Positions 6,152 through 16,279 of a stretch of DNA of 56,643 nucleotides are shown here, one piece after another. The stretch comes from Candidatus Gastranaerophilales bacterium (lineage in GTDB: Bacteria; Cyanobacteriota; Vampirovibrionia; Gastranaerophilales; Gastranaerophilaceae): positions 1 through 56,643 of the forward strand of contig CALUUV010000002.1 of assembly GCA_944324055.1 (NCBI GenBank). The letters run 5' to 3'. How positions within the stretch are numbered: the stretch's first letter is position 1; each line of letters starts with the position of its first letter. Under the pieces are notes generated by a model. That model did not search any database, was not told where the DNA came from, and worked only from the letters and a program-made list of their open reading frames with translations. The position numbers and the translations under genes were made by a program.

Positions 6152-9100
6152 ATGTTAATCAAAGGAGATATAAAATCAAATAAGTTTAACCTACTCGTTG
6201 AAAAGTTTATTCAACTTGTTCAAAGTGGTGTCAAAACCAATAATATACTTGTTATTCTCCAAACTCCGAATGATAAAAATAGGTTTATTAATAACATCCT
6301 AGAAAAAATTGATATTCCTGTTATTGAAAAACTTAATATCCATACTTTTCACGGACTTATTTATAATACTATCTGTGATAACTGGCCTATTCTTGAATCA
6401 ATTGTTCCGACTAAAAAACACTCTATCCTTCCAAACCTTGTTGGATTAGAAGTTTCTCAATTGATACTAAAAGATATCCTAAAAGATATTCAAGTTAAAG
6501 GGTACAATTCTAAAAAATCACTCCTACACCAAATTTTTAGAAGATATTCGCTAATCTTACAAAATAATCTTACGGAATCTGAAATCGCTGAAAAATCTGA
6601 AATTCTCAAAGAAACTTTTGCTGATGATGCGCATAAGATTATTAAAACGCTTATGGCTAGAACTCTTACTTTTAGAAGTTTTGATTATTTAAGACAAATG
6701 CCGTTATTCAAATATATTTTTCAAAATACAGATTATTTTAAAAATATTGAATATCTTATAATTGATGATGCAGATGAACTTACTCCTGCTGCGTTCGCGT
6801 TTTTAGAACAATTAAAAATAAAAGATAAATTTATTGGGTTTGATTCTCCAGGTAATTCAAGAGTCGGTTATCTTGGTGCAGAACCTGAATTTGAAACAAT
6901 TTTATACAACTTATACAAAGAACTACCCCAAACTCTTGAATCTAATTCAAATCCGGATGCTAATAAACTTTATTTCAATATTTTAGAAGATAAAGAAAAT
7001 ATCTTAGAAAATTTATCGTATGTTTCATATTCCAAAAGACCTGAAATGATTGATAATGGAGTGAATAAATTAAAAGAACTTCTTAACCAAGGAATAAAAC
7101 CTACTGATATAGCTATCGTTTCGCCTGTCATAGATGATGTTCTTAAATTTTCGCTTGCTCAAAAGCTTTCTACATACGATTTACAGTTTATTTCAGGTAG
7201 TGAAAAACTTATTGATAACAGTTTAATAAAATGTGTAATAAATATTTTAAAATTAGGTATAAATCTACCTATTAATCAGTTTGAATTAAGAAGTATTTTA
7301 TCTGATTTTCTTGATATTCCTATAAAAAATTCTAAAGATATTCTTAAGGGTTATAAGACTAAAGGTGTTTTACCAACAGGGATTCAGAATGAAAAATATT
7401 CAAGATTGTTAGAAGTTATTCAGTATCTTAAAACTGCTGAAATACCTCTATCAGAAAAAATATTCTACATATACCAAACTCTTATTGATAGGATTTCGGC
7501 TGAAAAAGTTAGAAAATTTAATTTCTTCTTAAAACAAATCCAAGATTTTGAAAAAGTATTTTCTCAAAAAGAACTAGAGAATAGAGTCGATGATATCATT
7601 ATACAGTTAGAAAATTCTATTGTATCTGAAAATCCTTATTCTGTTTTAACAGTTGGCGAAAATGACATTATTATATCGACACCTCAAAAAATAATTGATA
7701 ATAAAATTCAAACAAAATATCAAATTTGGCTTGATGTTTCATCTTCTGAATGGACAAAATCTGATACAGGACCTTTGTATAATTCTTGGGTATTCCAAAA
7801 AAGCTGGGATAAGGGAGAATATACAATCGAAGATGATATTAAACTTTCAAGAGAAAAAACTGCTAAAATTATTAGAAAACTAGCTTTATGCACTGAATAT
7901 GTTTATGCGTTTTCATCTCTTTTTGATTCTCAAGGGGTTGAAAATTTTGGTGGAATAGAAAAATTTCTAATCATTGATCATAAAGAAACAACAACTGAAA
8001 CTAAGTTTCATATAATCCCTCGTGATGATCAAAAACCTGTTCTTGATTATGAAAAAGGTCAAATGGCTATTTCTGCTGTCCCAGGGGCTGGAAAAACAAC
8101 AATTCTTTTAGCGCTCGTGTTAAAACTTATGGAAAAAGGGATTCAGCCTGACAATATTTATGTTTTAACTTATATGGAATCAGCAGCAAGGAATTTTAAA
8201 GACAGGATAAAAAATATTAATCCTGAAAATACAAAGCTCCCTAATATTACAACAATTCACGGGCTTGCTTTAAGAATCATAAAAGAAAATTCTAACTACG
8301 AAAGATTAGGACTTGATGCTGATTTTGATATCTGTGATGATTCTCTAAAAGGTAGAATTTTAGGTTCTATCTCAGGGAACATTGATAAATCAGATATAGA
8401 AGATTTTACTCGAGCAATATCTGTTTTAAAATTTAGCAACTTGTCTAAAACTAGGTTCGAAGAAATTTTTTCTAGCCCTAATAAACTTCATCCTAAAGTT
8501 AATCGTTTTTTAAGGTTCTTTAGGGAATATCAGCAAAAACTTTCTGAAAATAATCTTATAGATTATGATGATATCCTTGTATCTGCTGTAAAACTTTTGG
8601 AAGAAAATCCTGATATACTAGAATATTATCAAGCTCAATGTCAATATATTATTGAAGATGAGGCTCAGGATTCTTCTGCTATTCAGCAACGATTATTGAA
8701 CCTTTTATCAGAAAAATACAAAAATCTTATCCGTTGTGGTGATATTAACCAAGCAATTACTACAACATTTACAAATGCTGATGTTGAAGGGTTTTATAAA
8801 TTTATTAATGAATCTCAGAATGTTTCAATGAACCGTTCTCAAAGATGTACGGAAGATGTTTGGAAGCTTGCGAATGAACTTGTTAAAATGGGTGAAGATA
8901 TCCTAAAAGGTGCGTTTTATCCTATGATGATGAACCCTGTCGAGGGTAAAAATCCTGTTCAGAAAAATGCGTTATTCTCAAAAGTTTTTGAAACAGGACA
9001 AGATGAAAAAAATTATATTCTGTTAGAAATAAAAAAACTTTTATCCGAAAACCCTGATTCTACTATCGGAATTCTTTTGAGAAATAATTTCCAAGTTGCA

Positions 9101-9961
9101 GAATGGGAAAGTTTTATTAATAATGCAGGGTTCAAGGTTATTACAAGAAGTGAATCTTTGGGCAAAAAAGCTATTTTTAAAACAATTTTTGCAATATTAA
9201 AAGCTGTTGAAAACCCATTCAGCAATACAAATTTGGCTGACACATACCAAACTCTTTATGAACAAGGATTTTATAAAAAGAATTCGTCATCAAAAATTGA
9301 ATCCTGTGAGGCTGATTTTATAACAATAAATCCTGATGATGCAGGTGATTTGTCTGAATTTCTTTGGGATATGAATTATTGGTTATTATGCTCAACTCTG
9401 CCTTTGCAAGAATTAGTTTCAAAAATCGGGCTTTGTTATTACAAAACTGATTTAGAAATCTCTAATGTTTATTTGATTTCTACTCTTGTTGCAAGATTGA
9501 ATGTGAAAAATGATTTAACATTGTTGGTTGAAAAATTGTCAGAACTTGCTAAAAAGCCATCTTTAAGCGGGTTTAAATTCTTCTCAGAAGAAGATACGTC
9601 TGAAAAACAATCAGGTAAAATTCAGATAATGACACTTCATAAATCAAAAGGTGATGAGTTTGATTATGTATTTATTCCAGAACTTACGGAAAAGAATTTG
9701 GCATTAGATATTTCTAAAATGAAACTGAAATCATCATCAACATTTATGGAAAATGTTAAGGGTTTGGATTTGAACTACAAACCAAAATCAGATGATGAAT
9801 TAAAAGAGTTCAATATTGCAGAGAATTTGCGACTTCTTTATGTCGCAATCACAAGAGCAAAAAGAAAACTTTATATCACAGCATCAGAAAAATCAAAATC
9901 ATTTGGTCGTATGCAAGATAACGAATTGAATATGATTTTTGATAGATTGTTGATGGGGTAA
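6152..9961 (+). CDS. Tandem UvrD/PcrA-type SF1 helicase, N-half degenerate
   Basis: 1269 residues with two helicase-like halves. The C-terminal half is intact: Walker A AVPGAGKTT (642-650), motif Ia-like TYMESAARNF, TTIHGLALRII, Walker B EDEAQD (835-840), GDINQAI (motif III), a QIMTLHKSKGDEFDYVF motif V and LRLLYVAITRAKRKL (motif VI, about 1226-1240). The N-terminal half looks like the same fold (FHGLIYNTI and LIIDDADELTPAAFAFLEQL as Walker B-like) but has no Walker A at the expected start. No C-terminal nuclease motif is visible. The layout recalls AddA/AddB, where one subunit has a dead helicase, here in one chain and without nuclease. Role inferred: DNA repair or recombination. The gene stands alone. 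Confidence 0.85.
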   Translation: MLIKGDIKSNKFNLLVEKFIQLVQSGVKTNNILVILQTPNDKNRFINNILEKIDIPVIEKLNIHTFHGLIYNTICDNWPILESIVPTKKHSILPNLVGLEVSQLILKDILKDIQVKGYNSKKSLLHQIFRRYSLILQNNLTESEIAEKSEILKETFADDAHKIIKTLMARTLTFRSFDYLRQMPLFKYIFQNTDYFKNIEYLIIDDADELTPAAFAFLEQLKIKDKFIGFDSPGNSRVGYLGAEPEFETILYNLYKELPQTLESNSNPDANKLYFNILEDKENILENLSYVSYSKRPEMIDNGVNKLKELLNQGIKPTDIAIVSPVIDDVLKFSLAQKLSTYDLQFISGSEKLIDNSLIKCVINILKLGINLPINQFELRSILSDFLDIPIKNSKDILKGYKTKGVLPTGIQNEKYSRLLEVIQYLKTAEIPLSEKIFYIYQTLIDRISAEKVRKFNFFLKQIQDFEKVFSQKELENRVDDIIIQLENSIVSENPYSVLTVGENDIIISTPQKIIDNKIQTKYQIWLDVSSSEWTKSDTGPLYNSWVFQKSWDKGEYTIEDDIKLSREKTAKIIRKLALCTEYVYAFSSLFDSQGVENFGGIEKFLIIDHKETTTETKFHIIPRDDQKPVLDYEKGQMAISAVPGAGKTTILLALVLKLMEKGIQPDNIYVLTYMESAARNFKDRIKNINPENTKLPNITTIHGLALRIIKENSNYERLGLDADFDICDDSLKGRILGSISGNIDKSDIEDFTRAISVLKFSNLSKTRFEEIFSSPNKLHPKVNRFLRFFREYQQKLSENNLIDYDDILVSAVKLLEENPDILEYYQAQCQYIIEDEAQDSSAIQQRLLNLLSEKYKNLIRCGDINQAITTTFTNADVEGFYKFINESQNVSMNRSQRCTEDVWKLANELVKMGEDILKGAFYPMMMNPVEGKNPVQKNALFSKVFETGQDEKNYILLEIKKLLSENPDSTIGILLRNNFQVAEWESFINNAGFKVITRSESLGKKAIFKTIFAILKAVENPFSNTNLADTYQTLYEQGFYKKNSSSKIESCEADFITINPDDAGDLSEFLWDMNYWLLCSTLPLQELVSKIGLCYYKTDLEISNVYLISTLVARLNVKNDLTLLVEKLSELAKKPSLSGFKFFSEEDTSEKQSGKIQIMTLHKSKGDEFDYVFIPELTEKNLALDISKMKLKSSSTFMENVKGLDLNYKPKSDDELKEFNIAENLRLLYVAITRAKRKLYITASEKSKSFGRMQDNELNMIFDRLLMG

Positions 9962-9994
9962 ATGTATTATTGCTTTAAGTTGAAGTAGTTGTTT

Positions 9995-10327
9995 TTAGTC
10001 TTTTGATTTTAGGATTTTGATGAAATAATCAATTTGTTTAAGCTCTTTAAGGTTACAATTATCAATAGATGTTTTAATTTGGGTAGTTAGTTCTTGTTGT
10101 GGTTTTTCTGCAAGAATTTCAAAGAAATCATTAATATTACATTTGAAAACATCTGCAAGCTTAATCATAGTAGAAAGCATAGGAAAGGATTTGCCTGTTT
10201 CTATAAGTGCAACTTGTCTTTGGTTAATTCCTATAATATCTCCTAAGGCTTGTTGAGTGAGCTTTAGCGATTTTCTATAATCTTTTATCTTATTTCCAAC
10301 TTTTAGCTTAATTTCTTGTTCGTTCAT
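9995..10327 (-). CDS. XRE-family helix-turn-helix regulator
   Basis: 110 residues. An HTH_3 domain covers about residues 7-63 (GNKIKDYRKSLKLTQQALGDIIGINQRQVALIETGKSFP), followed by a short helical tail ending DYFIKILKSKD that may dimerise. It converges with the helicase gene (33-base gap) and lies just beyond the last gene of the polysaccharide operon. No operator or strong ribosome site is obvious upstream. Its target cannot be read from the sequence; it might act on itself or on the neighbouring operon. Confidence 0.85.
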   Translation of the reverse strand: MNEQEIKLKVGNKIKDYRKSLKLTQQALGDIIGINQRQVALIETGKSFPMLSTMIKLADVFKCNINDFFEILAEKPQQELTTQIKTSIDNCNLKELKQIDYFIKILKSKD

Positions 10328-10440
10328 TTGATTTCTTTCTAGTTTTGTCAGTGTCTAAGTTATTGATATATTAGGCGACTATGAATTTTTTATCATTCCT
10401 ATTTTTTCGTTCTTGTGTTCAAATTGTATTTTGTAAAATT

Positions 10441-11034
10441 TTAATTTAACCAAATATATTGATTATAAAATTTTGAACATATTGCATCAAACTTAATATT
10501 GTTTTTTTCTATGTATTGTTTGTATTCATGTATTTTTTCTTGCTGTCCTTGTAATTCTGGTGATACAAGGCAAAGTTTAAAACCTGCTTCTTTTAAAATC
10601 TTATAAATTTCAATATTAATTGGTAATTTTGAAAAACAATCTATCCAAACCCATTTTGTATGATTTTTCATTGAGAGTGCCAATTCAATAGGTTCAATTT
10701 CTGAAAATCTTACAGCAGAATTCTTATTGCCATTTTTTGATAATAAATAAATCATTGGAATTGAACTATCAAGAAAAAAATACTCCTTAATATTATATTT
10801 TTCCAAGAGTTCGATGCACTTATATTCAATTCTTTCTGATTTAATATTAACTATCATTGTTCCATGTTGATATTTTTTTAAATAATCTTCAAAATCATCT
10901 CCATCAGAAAATGGGTCGTGTGAAAGGAATAATGAACCATCTTTTTTGTCTCTTAAATCTATTTCAACTCCATATTCTCTTGGAAGTTTTTCTAAATCTT
11001 CTATCGAATTTACTCTATGTGCAATAAATTCCAT
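10441..11034 (-). CDS. Glycerophosphodiester phosphodiesterase-like protein
   Basis: 197 residues. It shows PLC/GDPD-type barrel signatures: HR (6-7), GVEIDLR (22-28, Glu and Asp metal ligands) and LFLSHDP (35-41, catalytic His). It is shorter than a full GDPD (about 230-250), and the later barrel strands are divergent. Proteins of this type occur in polysaccharide clusters and may act on phospho-linked polyols. It is the last gene of the distal polysaccharide operon, 2 bases after the glycosyltransferase. Substrate unknown. Confidence 0.7.
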   Translation of the reverse strand: MEFIAHRVNSIEDLEKLPREYGVEIDLRDKKDGSLFLSHDPFSDGDDFEDYLKKYQHGTMIVNIKSERIEYKCIELLEKYNIKEYFFLDSSIPMIYLLSKNGNKNSAVRFSEIEPIELALSMKNHTKWVWIDCFSKLPINIEIYKILKEAGFKLCLVSPELQGQQEKIHEYKQYIEKNNIKFDAICSKFYNQYIWLN

Positions 11035-11036
11035 TA

Positions 11037-11747
11037 TTATTCACCTTTCTTCAATTTTTTTGTAAGTTTAAAACTAAAATCAATTGTACGTTTAATAAAT
11101 TTCCATTTTGCAACTATTCCTGTATTCCAGTGTGATTTACCATAAATTCTTGGTGGGAAAACAACAGGGAAACGAATAATTTTATAACCTTTTTTCTTTG
11201 CTTCATATAATGCAAATAAATCTAATGCAAAATCATATGGTGCATTTTGCCAATTATCAAATAATTCTCTTGAAAATATATTTGGCTGAGCATTGATATC
11301 CCATAAAAAAGTTCTTAATAATAATGTTTCAAAACACCCCATTCCAAACGTGAAAAACACATCAAAAATAGGGCGCCCTTTTCTTGTGCCTTTTACAAAA
11401 ATTTTTGATTCATTAGATTGTTCAATTATACTCAAAGCTTTTATTACATCTGATGGATCAGTTTGCATGTCTGCATGTGTCCACCCTATATATTCTCCAT
11501 TTGCATCTTTTAAACCAGATAAAATACCAAATCCATATCCTTGATTAATTTCAACTTTTACAGTTCTTGCAAAACTAAATTTAGGTAGCAATTCTCTTAA
11601 AACTTCACTGCTATTATCAGTCGAACCATTATCAACAAGAATGACTTCAATATCATCTCTTGATATAACACTATTAAATTTTTCTAATATAAGTGGTATA
11701 TTCTTTGCTTCGTTATAACATGGAATTATTATTGATAATTTTTTCAT
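11037..11747 (-). CDS. Family 2 glycosyltransferase, polyprenyl-phosphate type
   Basis: 236 residues. A GT-A fold begins LSIIIPCYNEAKNIPLILEKF. The nucleotide-binding DNGSTDNSSEVL is at about 38-49 and HADMQTDP is the DxD-like metal site near 94-101. The sequence most resembles dolichyl/undecaprenyl-phosphate sugar transferases (DPM1/ArnC N-domain); there is no C-terminal membrane pair. The adjacent GtrA-like flippase and YfhO-like membrane glycosyltransferase fit a route in which a sugar is loaded on undecaprenyl phosphate, flipped, and used outside. A good AGGAG site sets the start. Confidence 0.9.
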   Translation of the reverse strand: MKKLSIIIPCYNEAKNIPLILEKFNSVISRDDIEVILVDNGSTDNSSEVLRELLPKFSFARTVKVEINQGYGFGILSGLKDANGEYIGWTHADMQTDPSDVIKALSIIEQSNESKIFVKGTRKGRPIFDVFFTFGMGCFETLLLRTFLWDINAQPNIFSRELFDNWQNAPYDFALDLFALYEAKKKGYKIIRFPVVFPPRIYGKSHWNTGIVAKWKFIKRTIDFSFKLTKKLKKGE

Positions 11748-11757
11748 TTTCTTACTC

Positions 11758-12159
11758 CTATTTTTTAAATACCCAATATTTTTGTCCGATAAAATTTATT
11801 ATTGTGCTTGTCCCTGTTGCAAATAAAAACGAAAACAATTTAATAATTTGAAAACTGCTTACACAATTTGGAAGTATAAGAAGTGAAATTTTATTAACTA
11901 AAATATTTGCCCACAATGACGTTAAATAAAGTACAATAAATTTGATAACTTCAACAGAAGATTTTTTATTAACTTCAAATGTATAATATTTATTAATAAG
12001 GTAGGCGACTATTGTACCTAACATAAAAGAAATACCTTTCGCTATAGATAAATCTACAAATTGGGATAATAGATAGTAACATAGGCAATCCGTACCAACT
12101 GCACAAAATCCTGCAAAAATAAATTTAATTAATTGTTTTTTTGTTTCTGTTTGTTCCAT
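11758..12159 (-). CDS. GtrA-like membrane protein
   Basis: 133 residues with four predicted membrane helices. It carries the GtrA signature: FIFAGFCAVGTDCLCYYLLSQF at the start, an internal YLINKYYTFEV, and a C-terminal IINFIGQKYWVFK. GtrA proteins are thought to flip undecaprenyl-phosphate sugars. The start overlaps the end of the preceding membrane gene by 31 bases, with an internal GGAG ribosome site, indicating translational coupling. Confidence 0.92.
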   Translation of the reverse strand: MEQTETKKQLIKFIFAGFCAVGTDCLCYYLLSQFVDLSIAKGISFMLGTIVAYLINKYYTFEVNKKSSVEVIKFIVLYLTSLWANILVNKISLLILPNCVSSFQIIKLFSFLFATGTSTIINFIGQKYWVFKK

Positions 12160-14630
12160 ATTTTCTCCAATAAAAATGTACTAATTCCAAATAAAATAAA
12201 CCCTATAATAGCTAATAATATCCCTTTCTCCCAAGGACTATGATATTTAATAACCAAAGCCTTGGCAGGTTTTTTTATTTCAATAACCATTCTGTTATAG
12301 TTGTCAGGTATTATTTCCACTTCAATTCCATCAACAAAAGCCTTGTAATATTTTCTTTTAATCATATTAACAGTAACTTTCTGAGGAGTTGAAACATTTG
12401 TCAAATCAACAATTGCCCCTTGAGTATTAAATTCTATCGGAATTGATTTAATTTTTTTATCAAAAGCTAGTGGCTTAGGATTAGGTATTTGATAAAATTT
12501 TATTTTATTTTTATAATTATATACAAGTGGAAAATTATTTTTCACATAATTCATAATTAATTTATTTTGTTTTTTATCCAACATATTATATTCTGGCCAA
12601 TAATCATATTTTTCTATATCCATATAAATAAAGTATTTTACGCCATATTCATTAAAATATCTTAAAAAATTTGTATCTAAATAAACCTCGCTAGGGAAAA
12701 CACTATTTTTTAAATGTATTTTTTTATATAAAAATAAACTATCTTTTAAAAGAATTTCCAAACGATCATTATATGCATCGATACTATGAATTAAATTTAC
12801 TGTAGGTATATTCATAGAAAAAGCCAAAGAATATTCTTTATCGAGTGTTCGCTTAGGAGAATATGAATAAATACGGAAATTTTTAATGTCTTTAATATTA
12901 TCAATATTCATATACTTAATTGAAGGATAAACATAAAATGCTGATATCGCATATTTTATATGAAACAACATTAAAATAATAATTAATGTTGTTATTATTT
13001 TAGAAAATTTATTAATTCTAGATAAAACAATAACACCTCCTAAATTAAAAAATAAATTTATGAAAATAATAAATTTTTGAGGATTAATGAATTTATTGAA
13101 TATGGGGAAAGAATGCAATAAAGTCCATACCCCCCCCATATAACCAAGACTAAGTATTAATGCAAATCCCCCTATAAATAAATATAAATTTTTTTCTAAT
13201 AAAATTTGTTTGCGATTATTATTGTTAAAAATATAAAATATAATACATGATAGTAACACAAAAAATGCAGTGGTAAAAAATATTGAGCCTGAATAAAATC
13301 CATTACCCATAAATTTCCAAAATAGAGGATTAACCATATTCAACATTTTAAGCAGATATGTTGGAATAAAAAATGTTATAAAATCCACATATGTACTAGA
13401 TGATAGTTGCCAAGGAACTCTATTTATATCTTTCATTAAATCAAGTGTGACATATATCTGAGGAAAAGCTAATAAGCCTCCTATTATTACCGGGTATAAG
13501 CTTTTAATAAATTTTTTTTCATTAATTGAATGTATATAAAAAAGAATTAATAATCCTAGTATGTAAAACATACTAGCATACATAAACATTTGTATATTAC
13601 CAGCATATATAAGCAATGCTGTAATAATTGAACCAATTATTATAAATTTAGCATTTATAATTTGATTCTTTACAAATTCTAAACCTATAACAATCATTGG
13701 TGCAAATGCTGTAATTGGAGCCATATAATACCAACTTCTAATGCCAATTAAACTATAACCAGATAAAGAATAACAAATTGCAAATAAAGTTGATAATGTA
13801 GAATTAACTTTGCAATATTTTGCAGCCTTGTAAGATAGAATATATGCAGTAATTATATGTATCCAAGCAAAAACATCTATAGTATAAAATTCATCTCTTA
13901 ATACAAATTTGGAAATCCAGTATGAAAAATACATAATAGGATAAGTTAAAGCATATACACTAGCAGAAGTTGTAGGTAAACCTGTAAATTGATACGGATT
14001 AATTTCAGGAAAGAATCCGTTTCCAAAAAAATCCCTCATTGCACCTAAAATTACAGGGAAAAATTGGCTATAATTATCATCTTGAATAAAATAATATTGC
14101 TGTATAAAAATTTCAAGATAAAATAAAGCGCAAATAACAAATATTAAACCTAAAATGAATGGTAAAATGGAACTTTTTTGTTTTGTTTTTTCAGGATTAC
14201 TATTGATTAAATTAAAAAATTTTAATTCTAACTTTTTTAATTTTATTATATTAATTTTATAATTTTTTAAAACTAATTCTAATATTAATAACAAGATAAA
14301 ACCAATTAATAACCTAATAAACAAACCACTCCAAGAATGATGATGAATAATATTAAAATATCCTAGCGAACATAAAGCAAATAATATATTATATTTATGT
14401 AAATTTAAAAATAATTTAGAATTTATTGTTAAATTATAATATTTTTTTTCTTCGTTAATACTTGTTTGTAAAAAACTTGAAATAGGCATAAAGAAAAAAT
14501 ATATTATAGAGAAAAAAATAGAGTCTAAAAATAATTTTGAAATTTTTAAATTTATTGAATATCCTATTATTATTGAAATACAAAATAATATTAACCAAAT
14601 TAATAAATATCTTTTTTTTATTATATTCAT
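12129..14630 (-). CDS. YfhO-like multi-pass membrane glycosyltransferase
   Basis: 833 residues with roughly a dozen membrane helices, then a soluble C-terminal part (about 560-790), and a last helix. The loop after the first helices, QDDNYSQFFPVILGAMRDFFGNGFFPEINPYQFTGLPTT, is typical of YfhO/GT-C proteins, where acidic residues face the lipid-linked donor outside the membrane. It probably adds a sugar to a surface glycan or lipid using the undecaprenyl-phosphate sugar made by the downstream genes. The stop of the previous gene abuts the ATG. Very AT-rich, as is the whole cluster. Confidence 0.82.
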   Translation of the reverse strand: MNIIKKRYLLIWLILFCISIIIGYSINLKISKLFLDSIFFSIIYFFFMPISSFLQTSINEEKKYYNLTINSKLFLNLHKYNILFALCSLGYFNIIHHHSWSGLFIRLLIGFILLLILELVLKNYKINIIKLKKLELKFFNLINSNPEKTKQKSSILPFILGLIFVICALFYLEIFIQQYYFIQDDNYSQFFPVILGAMRDFFGNGFFPEINPYQFTGLPTTSASVYALTYPIMYFSYWISKFVLRDEFYTIDVFAWIHIITAYILSYKAAKYCKVNSTLSTLFAICYSLSGYSLIGIRSWYYMAPITAFAPMIVIGLEFVKNQIINAKFIIIGSIITALLIYAGNIQMFMYASMFYILGLLILFYIHSINEKKFIKSLYPVIIGGLLAFPQIYVTLDLMKDINRVPWQLSSSTYVDFITFFIPTYLLKMLNMVNPLFWKFMGNGFYSGSIFFTTAFFVLLSCIIFYIFNNNNRKQILLEKNLYLFIGGFALILSLGYMGGVWTLLHSFPIFNKFINPQKFIIFINLFFNLGGVIVLSRINKFSKIITTLIIILMLFHIKYAISAFYVYPSIKYMNIDNIKDIKNFRIYSYSPKRTLDKEYSLAFSMNIPTVNLIHSIDAYNDRLEILLKDSLFLYKKIHLKNSVFPSEVYLDTNFLRYFNEYGVKYFIYMDIEKYDYWPEYNMLDKKQNKLIMNYVKNNFPLVYNYKNKIKFYQIPNPKPLAFDKKIKSIPIEFNTQGAIVDLTNVSTPQKVTVNMIKRKYYKAFVDGIEVEIIPDNYNRMVIEIKKPAKALVIKYHSPWEKGILLAIIGFILFGISTFLLEKIWNKQKQKNN

Positions 14631-16268
14631 TTAAATATTCTCCTGATGGAAATTTCTGTATTTTTCATTTAATTCTTTAATTTTATCTTTATTACAATTT
14701 GTATCTTTATCTAATGAATACGGATGGTAATTTAATTTATGAAATAAACTTTGATAAGCTTCAAATGTTTTAAAATCATCAGGTGTTCCCCAACAAATAT
14801 ATTTTTCAACCTCAAAAGGCTTAACCTTGTAACCAAGTTTAACACCAGCCGAAATGCAACTGTCAACATAAAACTCGTTATTAACTCTAATATTGTTTTT
14901 GTAAAGATAATTTAGACAGTTTAAAAATATCTTTCCAGATCTAAAATAAAAAGCACCCACTATTGCATGATCCTTTTTGGGAGTATCTGAAATCGGAACT
15001 TTTACACTAACATCTTCAACAAATCCCTTTTCATCTAATTTTAACCAGCCATACGATTCTGGTTTTTTTTCGCTCGCTACATTGTTTCTGAATGAAAAAG
15101 CTAAAATATCTGCACCATTCATTTCTTCATCAAGTTTTTCAAAATCTAAAATCATAGAATTATCACAGGCACCTATAAATAAAGGTAAGTCTAAATCTTC
15201 ATTATTTAGTCCAATTTCACATGTACAAGCTTGTCCTTCTGTAACTTTATCCAACGAAATTACTTTTGCATTTGGGTAAACATCATTTATCTCTTTTTCC
15301 AAAGGATAGTTTTCAAGATGTTCTTTTAAACATACAAAAATGTTCTTACTACAATCAGGTAATGCATTACTTGCTTGTAGTATCATTGGTTTACCACTTA
15401 CTTCAATAAGTGGTTTAGGATTATCATACCCTTCATCTTTAAATCTTTGACCTCTTCCTGCAAGAGGAATTAATTTTATAGCATTATATGATTTTTTATT
15501 TAAAGGTTTATTTATCAAGGATTTAAAATATTCTGACCATTCAACATATTCTTCTAATTCACCTGGTGTCCCCCATTGTTGCATATGCTGAATTTCATAT
15601 ATTGAAACTTTTAATCCATCCTGCACCATCAAGTTGTAAATCATACTTACATAATATTCACCATTTAAGTTTATATTTTCATCCATTAATTGTTTAAAGT
15701 ATTTTTTAACATAACTTCCTTTTTTAAAATAATATGTACCATTAGATGCATATTCATTCATTCTATTAGCAGTAAATGGTTGCTTTTCTCTAATTTCTAA
15801 CATCCATTGTTTATCATCTCTCATAAAAGCATAGTTAATTTTTCCTAACATATGTGGATGAAATCCTTTATAAGCAGGAATTGCACCATCGGCATTGCGA
15901 TTTCTTGTATGTTTTAAAAAATCCTCATAGTCCCAATATGTGCCAAAATCACAATAATTTACAATAACTTCTTCTTCGTCATCAATCATATCTCTTAGTT
16001 GATACACTGCATAAACAGGACCTTTTTTATGTGGAGCAATTTCTACTATTTTCCCTTGAGGTGCAATTCTATTTAAAACATCACGCATATTAGTTTCTTT
16101 TAAATGCGCTGTATTGCAAATAAAAATTATATCTTTTTCGTTTGGGAATAAATTTACAACATGCTCAATTATTGGTTTACCATCAACTTCTATTAATGGT
16201 TTTGGTGTGGTGTATCCAGCATCAATAAAACGTTTTCCTATTCCTGTCATTGGTATTATAATTTTCAT
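14631..16268 (-). CDS. Tandem sugar-phosphate nucleotidyltransferase (two domains)
   Basis: 545 residues made of two complete NTP-transferase domains. The first (1-250) has IIIPMTGIGKRFIDAGYTTPKPLIEVDGKPII and NYCDFG. The second (264-520) has IKLIPLAGRGQRFKDEGYDNPKPLIEVSGKPMI and GACDNSM. Both keep the G-x-R-F...KPL nucleotide-binding loop and an acidic metal site. Each ends in a matching IQHMQQWGTPGEL or VEKYICWGTPDDF motif, so the halves look like an internal duplication. They would activate sugar or polyol phosphates, possibly two different ones, for the polysaccharide. An AGGAG site precedes the ATG. Confidence 0.85.
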   Translation of the reverse strand: MKIIIPMTGIGKRFIDAGYTTPKPLIEVDGKPIIEHVVNLFPNEKDIIFICNTAHLKETNMRDVLNRIAPQGKIVEIAPHKKGPVYAVYQLRDMIDDEEEVIVNYCDFGTYWDYEDFLKHTRNRNADGAIPAYKGFHPHMLGKINYAFMRDDKQWMLEIREKQPFTANRMNEYASNGTYYFKKGSYVKKYFKQLMDENINLNGEYYVSMIYNLMVQDGLKVSIYEIQHMQQWGTPGELEEYVEWSEYFKSLINKPLNKKSYNAIKLIPLAGRGQRFKDEGYDNPKPLIEVSGKPMILQASNALPDCSKNIFVCLKEHLENYPLEKEINDVYPNAKVISLDKVTEGQACTCEIGLNNEDLDLPLFIGACDNSMILDFEKLDEEMNGADILAFSFRNNVASEKKPESYGWLKLDEKGFVEDVSVKVPISDTPKKDHAIVGAFYFRSGKIFLNCLNYLYKNNIRVNNEFYVDSCISAGVKLGYKVKPFEVEKYICWGTPDDFKTFEAYQSLFHKLNYHPYSLDKDTNCNKDKIKELNEKYRNFHQENI

Positions 16269-16279
16269 AATATTCTCCT

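Noticed and set aside
13131-13139. Run of C in the YfhO-like gene as a phase-variable tract
   Set aside because: About eight to nine C on the plus strand in an otherwise intact frame; possible slippage site, but one short tract without a shifted frame is weak evidence.
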